Positions 33,001-35,850 of a DNA stretch of 64,000 bases are shown in pieces. This DNA is from Streptomyces sp. NBC_01217 (GTDB lineage Bacteria > Actinomycetota > Actinomycetes > Streptomycetales > Streptomycetaceae), in NCBI RefSeq assembly GCF_035994185.1, contig NZ_CP108538.1, forward strand, positions 62,001-126,000, given 5' to 3'. Both the position numbers and the translations under genes were made by a program. The notes under the pieces were generated by a model that was not told where the DNA came from, ran no database searches, and saw nothing but the letters and a program-made list of their open reading frames with translations. Positions within the stretch are counted from its first letter, which is position 1. The number at the start of each line of letters is the position of its first letter.

Positions 33001-33720
33001 CCGGTCGACGAGGTTGACGCGGTCGACCTCCTCGACCTGGACCGGTTCCGCGCGCACACCAGCGATTCCACGGCGTCCGACCTCCGGTCGCTCTCGCGGG
33101 TGGCGGACCTCGACCGGCTGCTGCACGACTACCAGGCGATCGACGAGCACGATCACGCGCGGCGCGCCGACGCCCTCGACGAGCTGTCCGAGCGGGCCCG
33201 TGCCTACGCGGCCACCACTAAGAACGAGTTCCGGCAGCAGGCCGTGCAGCGGCTGGTCGAGCAGGCCGGAACCCGGGCCGCCATGTACCGGCGGCAGGAG
33301 GGATCGCAGGAGGCGCCCGCCGGCACCGCGGAGGCCGTGCCGCCCGGTCCGCTCGGGTACCGCGAGCGCATCGCGCTCGCCAAGCGCGAGTGGGAGGGGC
33401 CGGTCACCGAAGAGGTGGCACGGCTGGAGCAGATGCTGCTGGACGCCGGTCCCGGCGCCCGGTCGCTGGTCATGGGCGCGGTGCCTGGTGAGCAACTGTG
33501 GGCGGTGAACGTCCTGGGGACGGTCCGCTGGCTGGAGCAGGCCACGGCAGAGCGGACGCAGGCTCCGCAGTCCGCACAGGGCACGGTGGTGTCGATCGAC
33601 CTCGACCCACGCGCCAGGCTGATCGCGCCCGACCCGCGGCTGCTCGGTGCCGGTGCCGGCACCGAGGCGGCCCGCTTCTGCGAGCTCGTCGTGGGCGGGG
33701 ATCTGAAGCACGTCGTGTGA
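12037..33720 (+). CDS. Giant 7,227-aa T7SS-type polymorphic toxin with three papain-fold deamidase-like domains
   Basis: One uninterrupted frame. Residues 1-110 form a WXG-type hairpin (AEGWTGKAG, W42-T-G44), followed by hydrophobic helices to ~200. Residues ~230-670 are a Pro/Thr/Ser/Gly linker with tandem repeats. A Cys/His pair (NGCAYAV and WHYQSP, nt 17.6-17.8 kb) lies near residues 1885-1905. Three copies of a papain-fold toxin (glutamine-deamidase type, PF15644-like) domain sit near residues 2473-2650, 4651-4827 and 5416-5588. Their Cys nucleophiles are C2504, C4682 and C5447 in TNCVLTAIAVD, with His in GGIGHVVNV and Asp in VFLDGQSG. Between them lie very long unassigned regions, including beta-rich repeats at ~20-25 kb. 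A tandem duplicate follows at ~28.9-30.1 kb. The final ~90 residues resemble a degenerate papain-fold end. It follows eccC by 88 bp with AAGGA before ATG. Predicted role: a secreted, antagonistic or host-modifying toxin. Confidence 0.85.
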   Translation: MPAHYDDSHIRDLGNQWINTGQRLHEYLGTMHGGVLSMAEGWTGKAGHAAQVVWNGVADHNIWHAIWEAGYVAQEVGKSIINYADELQKAIKEINRAHLIEALTTIFGMVLGIASFGIGGLLGRLAAMVGEIVESIASSISRIAAAAGAIGRAAAFTADSIINAATTLGTDILTQWMGSAAAGAPTKIDWAGEGVNIGLSVWMGWGMGGLDVFHAPNGLPGGSVPHVSAPTTPTPTPGQTNISVPNSSNLPHTGLPSVGDLSPFPLNSVVQTNHAPPTNSGVTNPVTGSPRPNAGIPGNTAPLPGTVRPAEGGPGRETPGMTRPTAPVPDTHVPNTSFGQGAGGGAQPPHLARDGATPTSGTPNAFLDGPPRTPGDLSGRPSSTPPAPHETGTGGRGVTVSGPDGRNNPPSTTTSHEGGVRETVPPSTVTSHAGGPEAAHVPGGGSSAGAGAGGGRGTATPAHTPGHTPEPTNGPATPGRSTTTPTPAHTPGHTPEPTNGPATPGRSTTTPTPAHTPGHTPEGSSSPATPSRSGADVRSSAPGSTGGARTTHDVPQTSHPATTGGGGGGRRPVDSHGGHAKPDGTTVHTKPDGTTVHAETSATTEVHAGGGRPADSLSSPASEAPGIRQHDIGSGATAHDGSPEGVLTGGTGHDAGTVPGHQPTHTPTPGDPAKTEQWNTFKQEQNARNLPVVEAEARLEYRQQDLDTAWQNAYDKFAENDLFGGSHLARDGREALNARWQWRNSITREFRAEVDRTGHISSDAFTRIVDGAQKNAYKYLVRADQSERFTARFKEQVDAYKANRFGEGEDLPQFDRAPSKYAFDRDLQTYVKDDTTVYGHPDADIQGPVAKLKDGADGSRPDDFTFVEHTSDTNAPVDHFRDKSHDFNALEQYYIGKKEEFNQILDRFVHDGDSGGGLPSHTGRQIDGLLDGVFDDLGGMATREHDIRVATGEKFDDLIRWNSRGAEELPDSFVNQVRLDFQRDLRADHALVFRRGDGDGPRELWDWATNRAIDGLPSRIAKEHFIRGRLSEETQHVQEHLSGLGEDFLGHFGEAGRQRVVGEYLDTVRTTAGQHFNERWGDVPKAGESGPTWTDMRDHLRSSLPGRITHEGDLQAVVGDSAHAFHESLGHPDSIESFQLHNDTVSRLGNDFRTERVVKYDELFAPDGHKSQAWLAHDSRHGDPFQSRLGDLRAGDYNSDFHSTYYPAFRDWRAGTPSPGESVPVRTGSDGHPATTNPAGTGRPPATTNPADTGAPAVPPREHTGDQQQVTVVPAAGTHQGPGPSGVETQADHTPPHQDQSQVQLTAERDMVGSPGVTSHRPDTTLSTHTSATTLHSGKQDQRAPQVSRQADSGTASLPSEVNRWLQRNTDHTFTRAQIDQAHQDLLHERPSLADLPVQTQAVLIGNSLARPMDQTVRAATDLLMRYTGVYPDSQRIHRVHQQLFEQFGSEFQQLTPGRQAEVVVARMLDLRAGLHDVKHDVKAVHPEPEELVPPSSPVEHSELLEPPASTQSPGTVTAPIDRNAHDGVRNEAVSETPSVPHEAVQDQDVAQPGSRSGSLADTEDVDVLGAPATRTVDKGKGRDRGPAIVSESERTEFIQGSSSGLLHEPDNEHVPFEQAMRELQVKNESLRGLTLDEVREAFHIQRYADPSLPGLRQQERLRDLAQIGWELHAHGPAAARTLAARLAEHAIRPGAFGGAVEETSASSATQSGSQANASQESPVPAHLVPEALLNTDPKTFLRANVLSMDMDKGLEIHAAGLNAVDRDQFLKSLDVLPGREGHLPEHRFVLVRRGLDTTGKPVFALAPAVEWYVERYGAERFRFQEGTTLPGVRTDGYVDAAYVPYLTRSAQDYANQVGHTDVLREPGQSGPRLVVTPTMNGCAYAVTPHADPARMRVWHYQSPDSKMPYPVQFRRDQQPTDWYGAGEYAGAVPQGSLFEVANLMWYGKDGWEFVSQENHTGTKDRGAVTLANVLGRRVDLESGHEVTHTAAAYQSLVHSELHDWDLPQAMRNIEGVAPAGPDTVVLRQVYSRIEQHISGEIAELGRAQNPDELRALADTFKAGRTALMSDLERLIAEAGAQSASWATTNATQGAVKTRRDLAEQMVDQFVNRPAKDWIDLLRDESAPQHPKTMAAVHQTKARMELGNTGSTVNVVFENILRAKPKGPVERAVHAVMEQVRNEIKTEIAQLGRVDDLDGLKSLAVKLRQQRETVRIVAEAGYHAMTRDERDRKQVGQFHQQVKELLDGLVTPRLENWIDGLRQETTALAAGSSWYRLPQTEQRELGRTVQDLLPAGSRDDGFFDLRVQRAYDGLDLAILAQPLPQQAARVADLLYGGARITEVDDFFVRSVNSVLKDRSKAPVSPWQVHQAYQRLASSRGVTFTRSNSVYRQEAIAQYLAGLVRNAVPGGAPSVHIEPQDAPVHEVSVDNSLSGGDLTEGLRERLNRPELLNAVHEGVRVRDRGLTDGQRAGFVRPQEDLRLAYGWLDKVNPYRAQGGGFETNCVLTAIAVDLTLRDGAVHQASPSELGGDHQITQDTSGLHNYLSNYLDRTPDPVSGSAAVMTAMSAAPLGARGMLVIEDLTGGIGHVVNVTHDHNGVVFLDGQSGIPVHEPAGAVSFLPTTEGIPGHPLHPQTDTTTTTTTPPRTLGAPKRLAAIPELDETSVPVLPPVQEPVQRSGRVTTTAVDLDEQRPPRLDLELPAALLTTGPVRFDDGTQLPLYMTGGIGSQLPGLPQDVVRRSFAFGQSNHTLRGIDHVERELGIRLDQSAGSRPAVVKGSREQDGFGLLAQVSRSLRDSPQEFFGDGKQFVYKAADGKTRTLEVTARPYGNWERFTSGYGNPVKIDTMQRSTATGGQIKVNGTSFGLAPTAPLGPLKQLVSPFARLNLQANFGKQVRYNQQTQVVNQTETRTTDGSRVHLDDVWFEFSVKDRHGDPIDLSGRPIPQGAVTTRRPVEFGFAVRDGLTVRIADSLTTGKALTDSLPPRMRLNSNSHFRMVNTEAYGPMSHIREWVREQAGVESGSMAAAQIGDFFSTGGFHGMSRVLNSGPVVTPPLFGGKHGSDPLGVFSVKAESGDAVLINETAAAELRDIAQSTARNERQIGKSHGVDIGASVGPAVQLFGLENGAFDLRLMAGLTGRYGASRSRSTLSGGSAAVKVAAQAKGAKTGLYLVQKTVTVTAPPNTKKAPPKSTHSASGHSGRLQKNSPRNWSEPPRSQTFQTWAVERLTRSEARRLAGLDKNKQVGKEPVAPPYLSQDQPSTLGMSRPEEFTFADGNVSRDIDGKRVTFPEHFADAVLKEVGKVYPDLVAPLRELDPHNPRWRDDSHFQTVLHNTLEVLNQLSHHSMASNVETMMTTGLRIDLVESGALSRGHRYVWVDAKLTGRRYEGKQDDLRLRYSAPGSETVGGQQSGSRTVQGGLEALVSLRDTNSNGIGRPEQLGTASVGARLGRRTESESGYGVAATHEAMSIGTGGSHLYSYQISLGAQRGGYWRFRRWMRGLMFMNVLGTQPFVFREQESTLIAPPTTTSGQDTPGLGRVLLSLPVEHTPVTTPATPAGQAVQQTPPETLSREDARDLALGTGKTLQGTPARTPAVLAAHPHQTISVTADERLTGVVEDVLKEASGGSWTVTQKGAPAHDAAVQLTESRQLRANFDQSSTETGWRAPELFASAPYLNRSTSLAHRTTILPGMTALTKAEKVETETTVGGVTQAAGREARTNTLFFGGQVGYQKSHNAGSGVTGTYALVASPYRLDVSKSVTVQRAAVSEVNRKDTGRHVLATAPVQHEIAAASERIGAWAHTKDHVPASLAGVSGRKLVVPDGWVGHVPEKSAYRLGLLKDGFGDVPLYNKQSWSPFPWLSGHAFGSWPVNSLDTAAALRQFEEQLTPLGLSAQDREQMRRLVSGRVVRAIGKEMSGTGSAVPARIGRWGSDWAQTWVGHRQVRLRAQLVPVKGTDDSFEGLGHSVELEEHRQAVESIQQAHSRASGKLIGVSVSEGAHTSDSVARSAGPTLSQVGSSVQATTQTRNASSVEFSTATTTQAHGEYATEYELRLDLEITDTKPADPAAVAHSGMGRLKDEAGRWLQMWTGRRKHSISVQANVGRLIEHFPLSLMRPDPQNAAGLVDPLEPARLAQHGEPHRVALPSSLGAGGWHDVAHLDSGGTVKPFEMPEDGFAIRSVVGLDGLHTANTLALGAAYNASLSVPEHGPLDADLLVKAKDTALTRAGTGSAQSLEDGTSNAALTAFYDRTLTPDGYQVAGLTDRGFFGGADGALALYSKPDLSGARLMAVADGMKFEGAERGTHGVGSSAGRVGAADHVLFAGPTTSSPAVGTSQIGSGSGAQEVDSVTAGQASEQLASVNVKPDKGRAFLFAIPTKWLSIAQVHHHLKDSAPVGRVRSLFGNPQREPQALETDTTVLAWVREDRARQLGLVGDANFPAKVAESWDAVSKADKEWTAADRAYWDLRRGDAAKRESELIATDKVLNDLTGGGQRSVPSVEDALGALRSLEQDNDFAEPAHDGWEEIRSEQIEQARTTLARARQVAAARAARDTAQQRLNDVESALNARLAFADALSDEYTRVRRLTDRLTNWYQLDATTQGRGPIENIPEPPKAVFSRPPKADAAKAEALKKGKEADRTGIAGMTRQLGAAGTAGFVRPQEDLRLAYGWLDKVNPYRAQGGGFETNCVLTAIAVDLSLRDGAVHQASPSELGGDRQVTQDTSGLRNFLSNYLDRTPDPVSGSAAVVTAMSAAPLGARGMLVIEDTAGGIGHVVNVAHDHNGVVFLDGQSGIPVHEPAGVVSFLPTTEGIPGHPLHPQTDTITTTTTPSRTLGGPENATDKASTVDGVSSGRPHVKARAARRKPVDPVERQRFDRFSRELERLVVRPNPDREQLGRAIGEFLGDVSSEHRHTWVREVRQLIDTLPDGKYLDESVNAAHKALDGHDHDWPVLGVPGAEYIAASQVADGPGQGFINRDVPETVVIDGEPYVPVYSAVFGDALGSHAPRFKDIGQDEDGVVQIHTGSEGVDEKVLWVSFGQPLRQVKWVEKYRADHAQEPMIRSFLVPLRTVSEISRNAVTEHHSSSNTRDLNVDKHFASNQFGIREAGSLELLRQTALPGSLRSYTDGDIEQRPGSWGEVRPLHELRDRLGVPDETMPGFEVFTEGTGFLSPAKYESTARTLREVVAAHYGNSSLREPGDRVLSRGDVERFFDEHAPARLKENIASKADKRAAVEVFVRDHLIPWANQARITQALHHEYDEFLESGPSTTPVAYRLTESVPVLRGQRRTFAHRLGAEHRRHMEVRFGIRQGYEELGNLITGAFKSAPPQVRRELNQLKDQRAEILADYQFKIGDRLTLPDRNDAYRSTALDAHQRITTALHGTAPDATVQQILDVLTRIRTTTETQPQNTSAPRKLGATGAAATMRPQEDLRLAYEWLDKVNPYRAQGDGFDTNCVLTAIAVDLSLRDGAVHQASPSELGGDRQITQDTSGLHNYLENYLDRTPDPVTGSAAVVTAMSAAPLGARGMLVIENTTGGIGHVVNVTHDHNGVVFLDGQSGIPVHQPAGAVSFLPTTEGIPGHPLHPQTNTTTTTPPRTLGTPAAQTSHAEGVEVDLSGFTERVGSGVTRVAEQHSEPQDDVSLDDRYGPAVQPKTVKRGEKDDALPPQVRLNPLWYSLEDFKPALLERGGVWTYAIDEDGRFFIGSEDVWSIAGEEERTELLEAMRTTHPDLTMADLKGLLNDQGVPTVAAGFDQTGATVIGSARVGGELFRDPLTGQWTIDASSRYVGPVVRPGVEPATVTRWVRNAAETLSSALRMTILAKDAERPTITHGALVAGTGTGELDRDYGPLAGPKKVKDRERDGVALDQVRLNPLWYRLEDFKPALLERTEGVWHYAVDEDGQISIGSDQVLSIMTQEELHELLSHMRRADPDLTLEQLKAAIDNQGHPTVAAGFREDGTTAVRPARVSGELSYNPASQAWELTDKSGRYMSNKIRPSVDSDEARQWLANTAGRISEHLGVPVKPVLFKNAPGTATSAPDGVLAGSSPRTERSEVMTEYAGAAQELAAAFTAGAAFRERLQGAGSSADAEVADTHERRLAAAESRFEAAEGRMVELGLGDLSGRDDALLPDEMRELPAREFRAAMGRAEELLGAPAVVFGSERHVREMRDAHRVAQIAVAAELVQGREEAARTVAAEFSELLGTQPGKRLGGALIVAGVNLTEQFRKATEELEEEHESNLRMLRQHLEWTTRQAAAAKSLSVVDTLWGWLGWSSPQPAGPKWDDESESELRDSIAKLPDEMLLKQKKFLADQISAIERGLQEERHGQVLSAAERRAFRHDRDRIRKRLARLIVEPTGHRGYHAVLETEVGKHPQFGAKRQDVRVDNYTDLARGLLGWTAAKPSRHQEKELALRVESEGHVEQMLDILLTRIHTHVRDLPDGERMLGEMESGVSHADGRELGAYLRHFRAKNLPEDLRHLATTVWDRGGMAAVLRDPAEFGIRDKMMVLHDLMEYFKDSRHYPVTYGTGLLPADRSKEAQSTTVVDEDGRRIHSTKDRGQNPLKDGRTHPSTRNENAESTILARELGIPVWAGQSFTAMRMFKLAQWAGASRQEIAAVAWGIFAFWRLHYDHREELAHHTLHETLDIAQNFGVPYSLRDRAAGLSEVTVEHLLTYVETEAAGFARLAERVNRAVDALSRREVPESMNETLGELGDAAAYLTAVALEIERRMGPARSLVGEGLTKPGIHAVIELVDHVPAGLAAQEVVTEHGRVLLLGLDGGSRDHGMDPQAEGWEMGREITVMAERYGLQERELEQPFTVPGSGKGAEVFREFSRPFPHSSRSYGYQVGSAGSVLLPDGGALRGRWTRFGDDFLHEQGYVLRGDNGWIGRVANWEELRTVLPSDAAEYELAADEARMYFVPSDGGGRTVVLPLTEERTESDGGRTGVGLRATAAGAYEPSVEGDRTDLVADAVSPSDTGARFAVEVDAVDAVHADRTAHPVDEVDAVDLLDLDRFRAHTSDSTASDLRSLSRVADLDRLLHDYQAIDEHDHARRADALDELSERARAYAATTKNEFRQQAVQRLVEQAGTRAAMYRRQEGSQEAPAGTAEAVPPGPLGYRERIALAKREWEGPVTEEVARLEQMLLDAGPGARSLVMGAVPGEQLWAVNVLGTVRWLEQATAERTQAPQSAQGTVVSIDLDPRARLIAPDPRLLGAGAGTEAARFCELVVGGDLKHVV
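13414..13606 (+). repeat. 78-bp in-frame tandem repeat in toxin linker
   Basis: Two full copies and about half of a third copy of a 78-bp unit (starts at 13414, 13492 and 13570) encode a 26-residue motif of the form AHTPGHTPEPTNGPATPGRS plus TTTPTP. The copies are essentially identical at DNA level. The repeat lies in the disordered linker between the WXG-type N-terminus and the first folded regions of the giant toxin. A 27-bp unit (TKPDGTTVH) is repeated twice nearby at 13774-13827. Length variation here would change only linker length. Confidence 0.9.
19453..19985 (+). repeat. Papain-fold deamidase-like domain copy 1
   Basis: In-frame domain in the giant toxin, residues ~2473-2650. Catalytic-type residues are C2504 (TNCVLTAIAVD), H2588 (GGIGHVVNV) and D2603 (VFLDGQSG), in the Cys-His-Asp order of papain-fold toxin domains. 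It is bounded by a TLGAP-type junction on its C-terminal side. Two further copies are at 25987-26517 and 28284-28802. Confidence 0.85.
25987..26517 (+). repeat. Papain-fold deamidase-like domain copy 2
   Basis: Second copy, residues ~4651-4827, with C4682 and the same His and Asp motifs. It is preceded by RQLGAAGTAG and followed by RTLGGP. Long DNA stretches are identical to copy 1, with scattered synonymous changes and a few replacements (N-F for N-Y, A-H for T-H). Confidence 0.85.
28284..28802 (+). repeat. Papain-fold deamidase-like domain copy 3
   Basis: Third copy, residues ~5416-5588, with C5447 and intact His and Asp motifs. It is preceded by RKLGATGAA and followed by RTLGTP. It differs from the others by G-D for G-G before the nucleophile, LENY for LSNY, and HQPAG for HEPAG. 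All catalytic-type residues are retained. Confidence 0.85.
28936..30090 (+). repeat. Tandem ~200-residue duplicate in giant toxin
   Basis: Two adjacent in-frame copies (starting about 28936 and 29545) share LNPLWY(S/R)LEDFKPALLER, then a W-x-YA-(I/V)-DEDG segment, I-GS-(E/D)-V, DL(T)-x-LK, PTVAAGF, and R(Y)-(V/M) then V/I-RP. Similarity is clear at protein level and lower at DNA level, so this is an old duplication compared with the deamidase copies. I cannot name the domain. Confidence 0.75.
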
Positions 33721-33738
33721 CGGCCGCCGCGCGCAAAA

Positions 33739-33785
33739 GCGCCGGGGCCGCGGAACCGGTGGAAACCGGAACGCGGCCCCGGCGC
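33739..33785 (+). terminator. Bidirectional-looking GC-rich hairpin after the toxin gene
   Basis: A perfect 14-bp inverted repeat (GCGCCGGGGCCGCG at 33739-33752 and its complement at 33772-33785) with a 19-nt loop lies 18 bp after the toxin stop and 13 bp before the stop of the convergent YbaB-like gene. It has no T-tract, as is usual for Streptomyces terminators. Confidence 0.8.
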
Positions 33786-33798
33786 CCGGGGTGCCTCG

Positions 33799-34134
33799 TC
33801 AGCGGGAGAAGTCCCCCAGCTCCGTGCGGAGCTCTTCCAACACGGGGACGAACTGCTCTTCCTGCCGGGCGGCCAGAGCCTGCTGGGCGTTCCGGACCGC
33901 GGAGACGATCATGTCGGCCAGGCCCTGCGCGTTGCCCGCGTCGGCCACGACCTGTGAGATCACCAGGTCCTGGAGTACGCCCTTGCCGTTGACGGTCGCC
34001 TGCACCGCTCCGCCGCCCGCCGTGCCCTGCACGGTCAGCGCGCGGAGCTCCTCCTGGGCCCGGGACAGGTCCTGCTGGATCCGGCGGGTGCTTTCCAGGA
34101 GCTTCTGGATGCCGAGGCCGTCGTCAAGGTCCAT
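33799..34134 (-). CDS. YbaB/EbfC-family protein
   Basis: A 111-residue protein with the YbaB/EbfC layout: an N-terminal helix (GIQKLLESTRRIQQDLSRAQEELRALTVQG), a beta sheet with GAVQATVNGKGVLQDLVIS, and a C-terminal helix (DMIVSAVRNAQQALAARQEEQFVPVLEEL). The family is small, dimeric and DNA-binding; related proteins recur beside actinobacterial T7SS loci, where a role in substrate handling is sometimes suspected. It converges on the toxin gene across a terminator hairpin. The ATG at 34134 has only a weak GGAACG upstream. Family assignment is good, but function in this locus is not shown by the sequence. Confidence 0.8.
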   Translation of the reverse strand: MDLDDGLGIQKLLESTRRIQQDLSRAQEELRALTVQGTAGGGAVQATVNGKGVLQDLVISQVVADAGNAQGLADMIVSAVRNAQQALAARQEEQFVPVLEELRTELGDFSR

Positions 34135-34287
34135 GTCTGCGTTCCGATCGTGTGGTGGCCGTGCGGTGGCGGGGGACCGCCGTTTCTTTCGAGCTTATGC
34201 GGACGAGCGGCCGGGGGGAGCCGATGTGACCGGTGACGCACGGAACGCCGGCCGCCGTCGGCGCTCCGTGCGTCACCCCGTCCTCGC

Positions 34288-35241
34288 TCAGCGCTTGCTC
34301 CACTTCTGGTTGTCGGTGCCGTAGCAGGTCCACAGCTGGAGTTTGGTGCCGTTGGCGGTGTTCTTGTCGACGACGTCGACGCACTTGCCGATCGCGGTGT
34401 TCACGAGGTCGTGCGAGCTGTTCACCTTGAACTTCTGGGCCCAGCCGCCGTTGCATCTGGCGAGCTGGATGGGCGTGCCGTCATTCTGGGAGGCGCCTGC
34501 GACGTCCATGCACAGGCCGAACATCCGGGCCGTGCCGTCGGAGCGGAAGTCGATCTTCTGCCACGATCCGCCGCCGCAGTCCCAGATCTCCAGGCGCGTG
34601 CCGTCAGTGGCCATGCTGTTGGCTGCTCCCGTGGCAGCGACGCAGCGGTTGCTGTCGTGGCTGACGACCGCAACGCCCGGGTAGGTGGTGTTCTGCGGCG
34701 CCTGCGTGGTCTGGGTCGACCGCGCGGTGTTGGCACTGCCGGACCCGGAACCAGAGCCGGAGCCGGTGTTCGCACCGGCGATCGGCGGCCCGGTCGGTGC
34801 GCCCGGCGCCTTCTCGCCGGATCCGCCGCTTCCGCCTCCGGCCTTGGGACCGCCTCCGCCGTTCGGCGCCGGGGCGTCGGGGCCGACGGCCTTGACGCCG
34901 CCCGGCATGCCCGGTGCGGTCGAGTTGCTGTGCGAGGTGGAGGACTGCGCGGCGCCGGACGCGGACGGGGAAACGGAGGCGGCGGCGACAGCCTTCTCCT
35001 TGTCGCCGGAACCGGCGGGGAGCTTCGCGATCGCGAACACCACCAGAACCACGACGGCGGTGAGCGCGGCCGCGGAGACTATCCACGTCCACGGCCGGGC
35101 CCGCGGGTTGCCCCCCTCGCGGAGCTGCGTCGTGCGCCGGGTGAAAGCGTCGGCGAAGCGCGACGAGGCTCCGTCCAGCAGCGCGGGGTCCTGCGGCTTG
35201 GGTTGGGGCGGCACTTCGTCTCCTGTGAACTCGGAAGCCAT
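34288..35241 (-). CDS. Membrane-anchored ricin-type beta-trefoil lectin
   Basis: A 317-residue single-pass protein. About 65 cytosolic residues precede a transmembrane helix (WIVSAAALTAVVVLVVFAI), then an extracellular Ser/Gly/Pro/Asn-rich linker to about residue 185. A C-terminal ~125-residue ricin-type lectin domain follows with three related repeats, (C)VAATG..G..(L)EIWDCGG..(W)QK, CMDVAGAS..G..IQLARCNGG.AQKF and CVDVVD..NGTKLQLWTC.GTDNQKW. Such domains bind glycans at the cell surface. The start ATG has no clear Shine-Dalgarno, so the start is uncertain or the message may be leaderless. It is downstream of and co-directional with nothing but the YbaB-like gene, 153 bp away. It may be part of the T7SS locus, but this is association only. 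Confidence 0.82.
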   Translation of the reverse strand: MASEFTGDEVPPQPKPQDPALLDGASSRFADAFTRRTTQLREGGNPRARPWTWIVSAAALTAVVVLVVFAIAKLPAGSGDKEKAVAAASVSPSASGAAQSSTSHSNSTAPGMPGGVKAVGPDAPAPNGGGGPKAGGGSGGSGEKAPGAPTGPPIAGANTGSGSGSGSGSANTARSTQTTQAPQNTTYPGVAVVSHDSNRCVAATGAANSMATDGTRLEIWDCGGGSWQKIDFRSDGTARMFGLCMDVAGASQNDGTPIQLARCNGGWAQKFKVNSSHDLVNTAIGKCVDVVDKNTANGTKLQLWTCYGTDNQKWSKR

Positions 35242-35850
35242 GGGGTGGGTATGGGAAACGTGACGAGGCGATTATCGAAGCACGGCTTGGCGATTCGATG
35301 GCCAGGGGGTACACACCACGTAACGGTTATTTTAGGAGTCAAGTTCTGTCGGCCACTGGCGGGGCTCCCGTACGAAGGCGGCTCTCCGGCCGGGCACGAC
35401 GCCCATCTGTGCGTGGAGGGGGCCATGCACACCGCTGAGCTGTGGAAACCGGCCCGGTGCCCGCTCGAACAGGTGTGGCGCTTCGGGGTGAGGGTGCCGG
35501 TGTGCGGGTCACCGCGATGTGACGCTGCCCGGTGGGGCCTTGACGTACACAACGAAGCTCCGTGCGCAGATGGCCTTCTCAAGTCGCCTGCGCAGCGCGG
35601 AGCTTACGTGGAGGCATCCGGCACGTCCGAGCGCGCCGGCTGCCGTCCCGGCCCGGTCACCGTGCTGCCCACTGACGCAGCGCGCCCTCGGTCACCTCAC
35701 CGCCGGCCGGAGGGGCTTCGGGTGCCTCGGCGGGACGGGCGCGGGCGGCCAGCGGGTTCAGGCGCCGACGGCCGCGCGTCCGGCCGCGTAGGTGCGGGCC
35801 CGCTCGGCGACGCGGCGTCCGAGGTGCTCGGCGGTGGGCGGTTTCTGTCA
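35242..35850. other. Intergenic region without a supported gene
   Basis: About 600 bp between the lectin gene and the IS30 element. A short + strand frame at 35424 has a GGAGGGGG site but no recognisable protein. On the - strand, about 35760-35850 could encode TAEHLGRRVAERARTYAAGR, which resembles the C-terminal helix of flavodoxin/NADPH-quinone-reductase proteins. If real, it is a remnant cut off by the IS30. I assign nothing here with confidence. Confidence 0.4.

Noticed and set aside
33799..35241. YbaB-like or lectin gene as the toxin's immunity protein
   Set aside because: Neither resembles a known immunity family and both are convergent behind a terminator; kept only as an open question.
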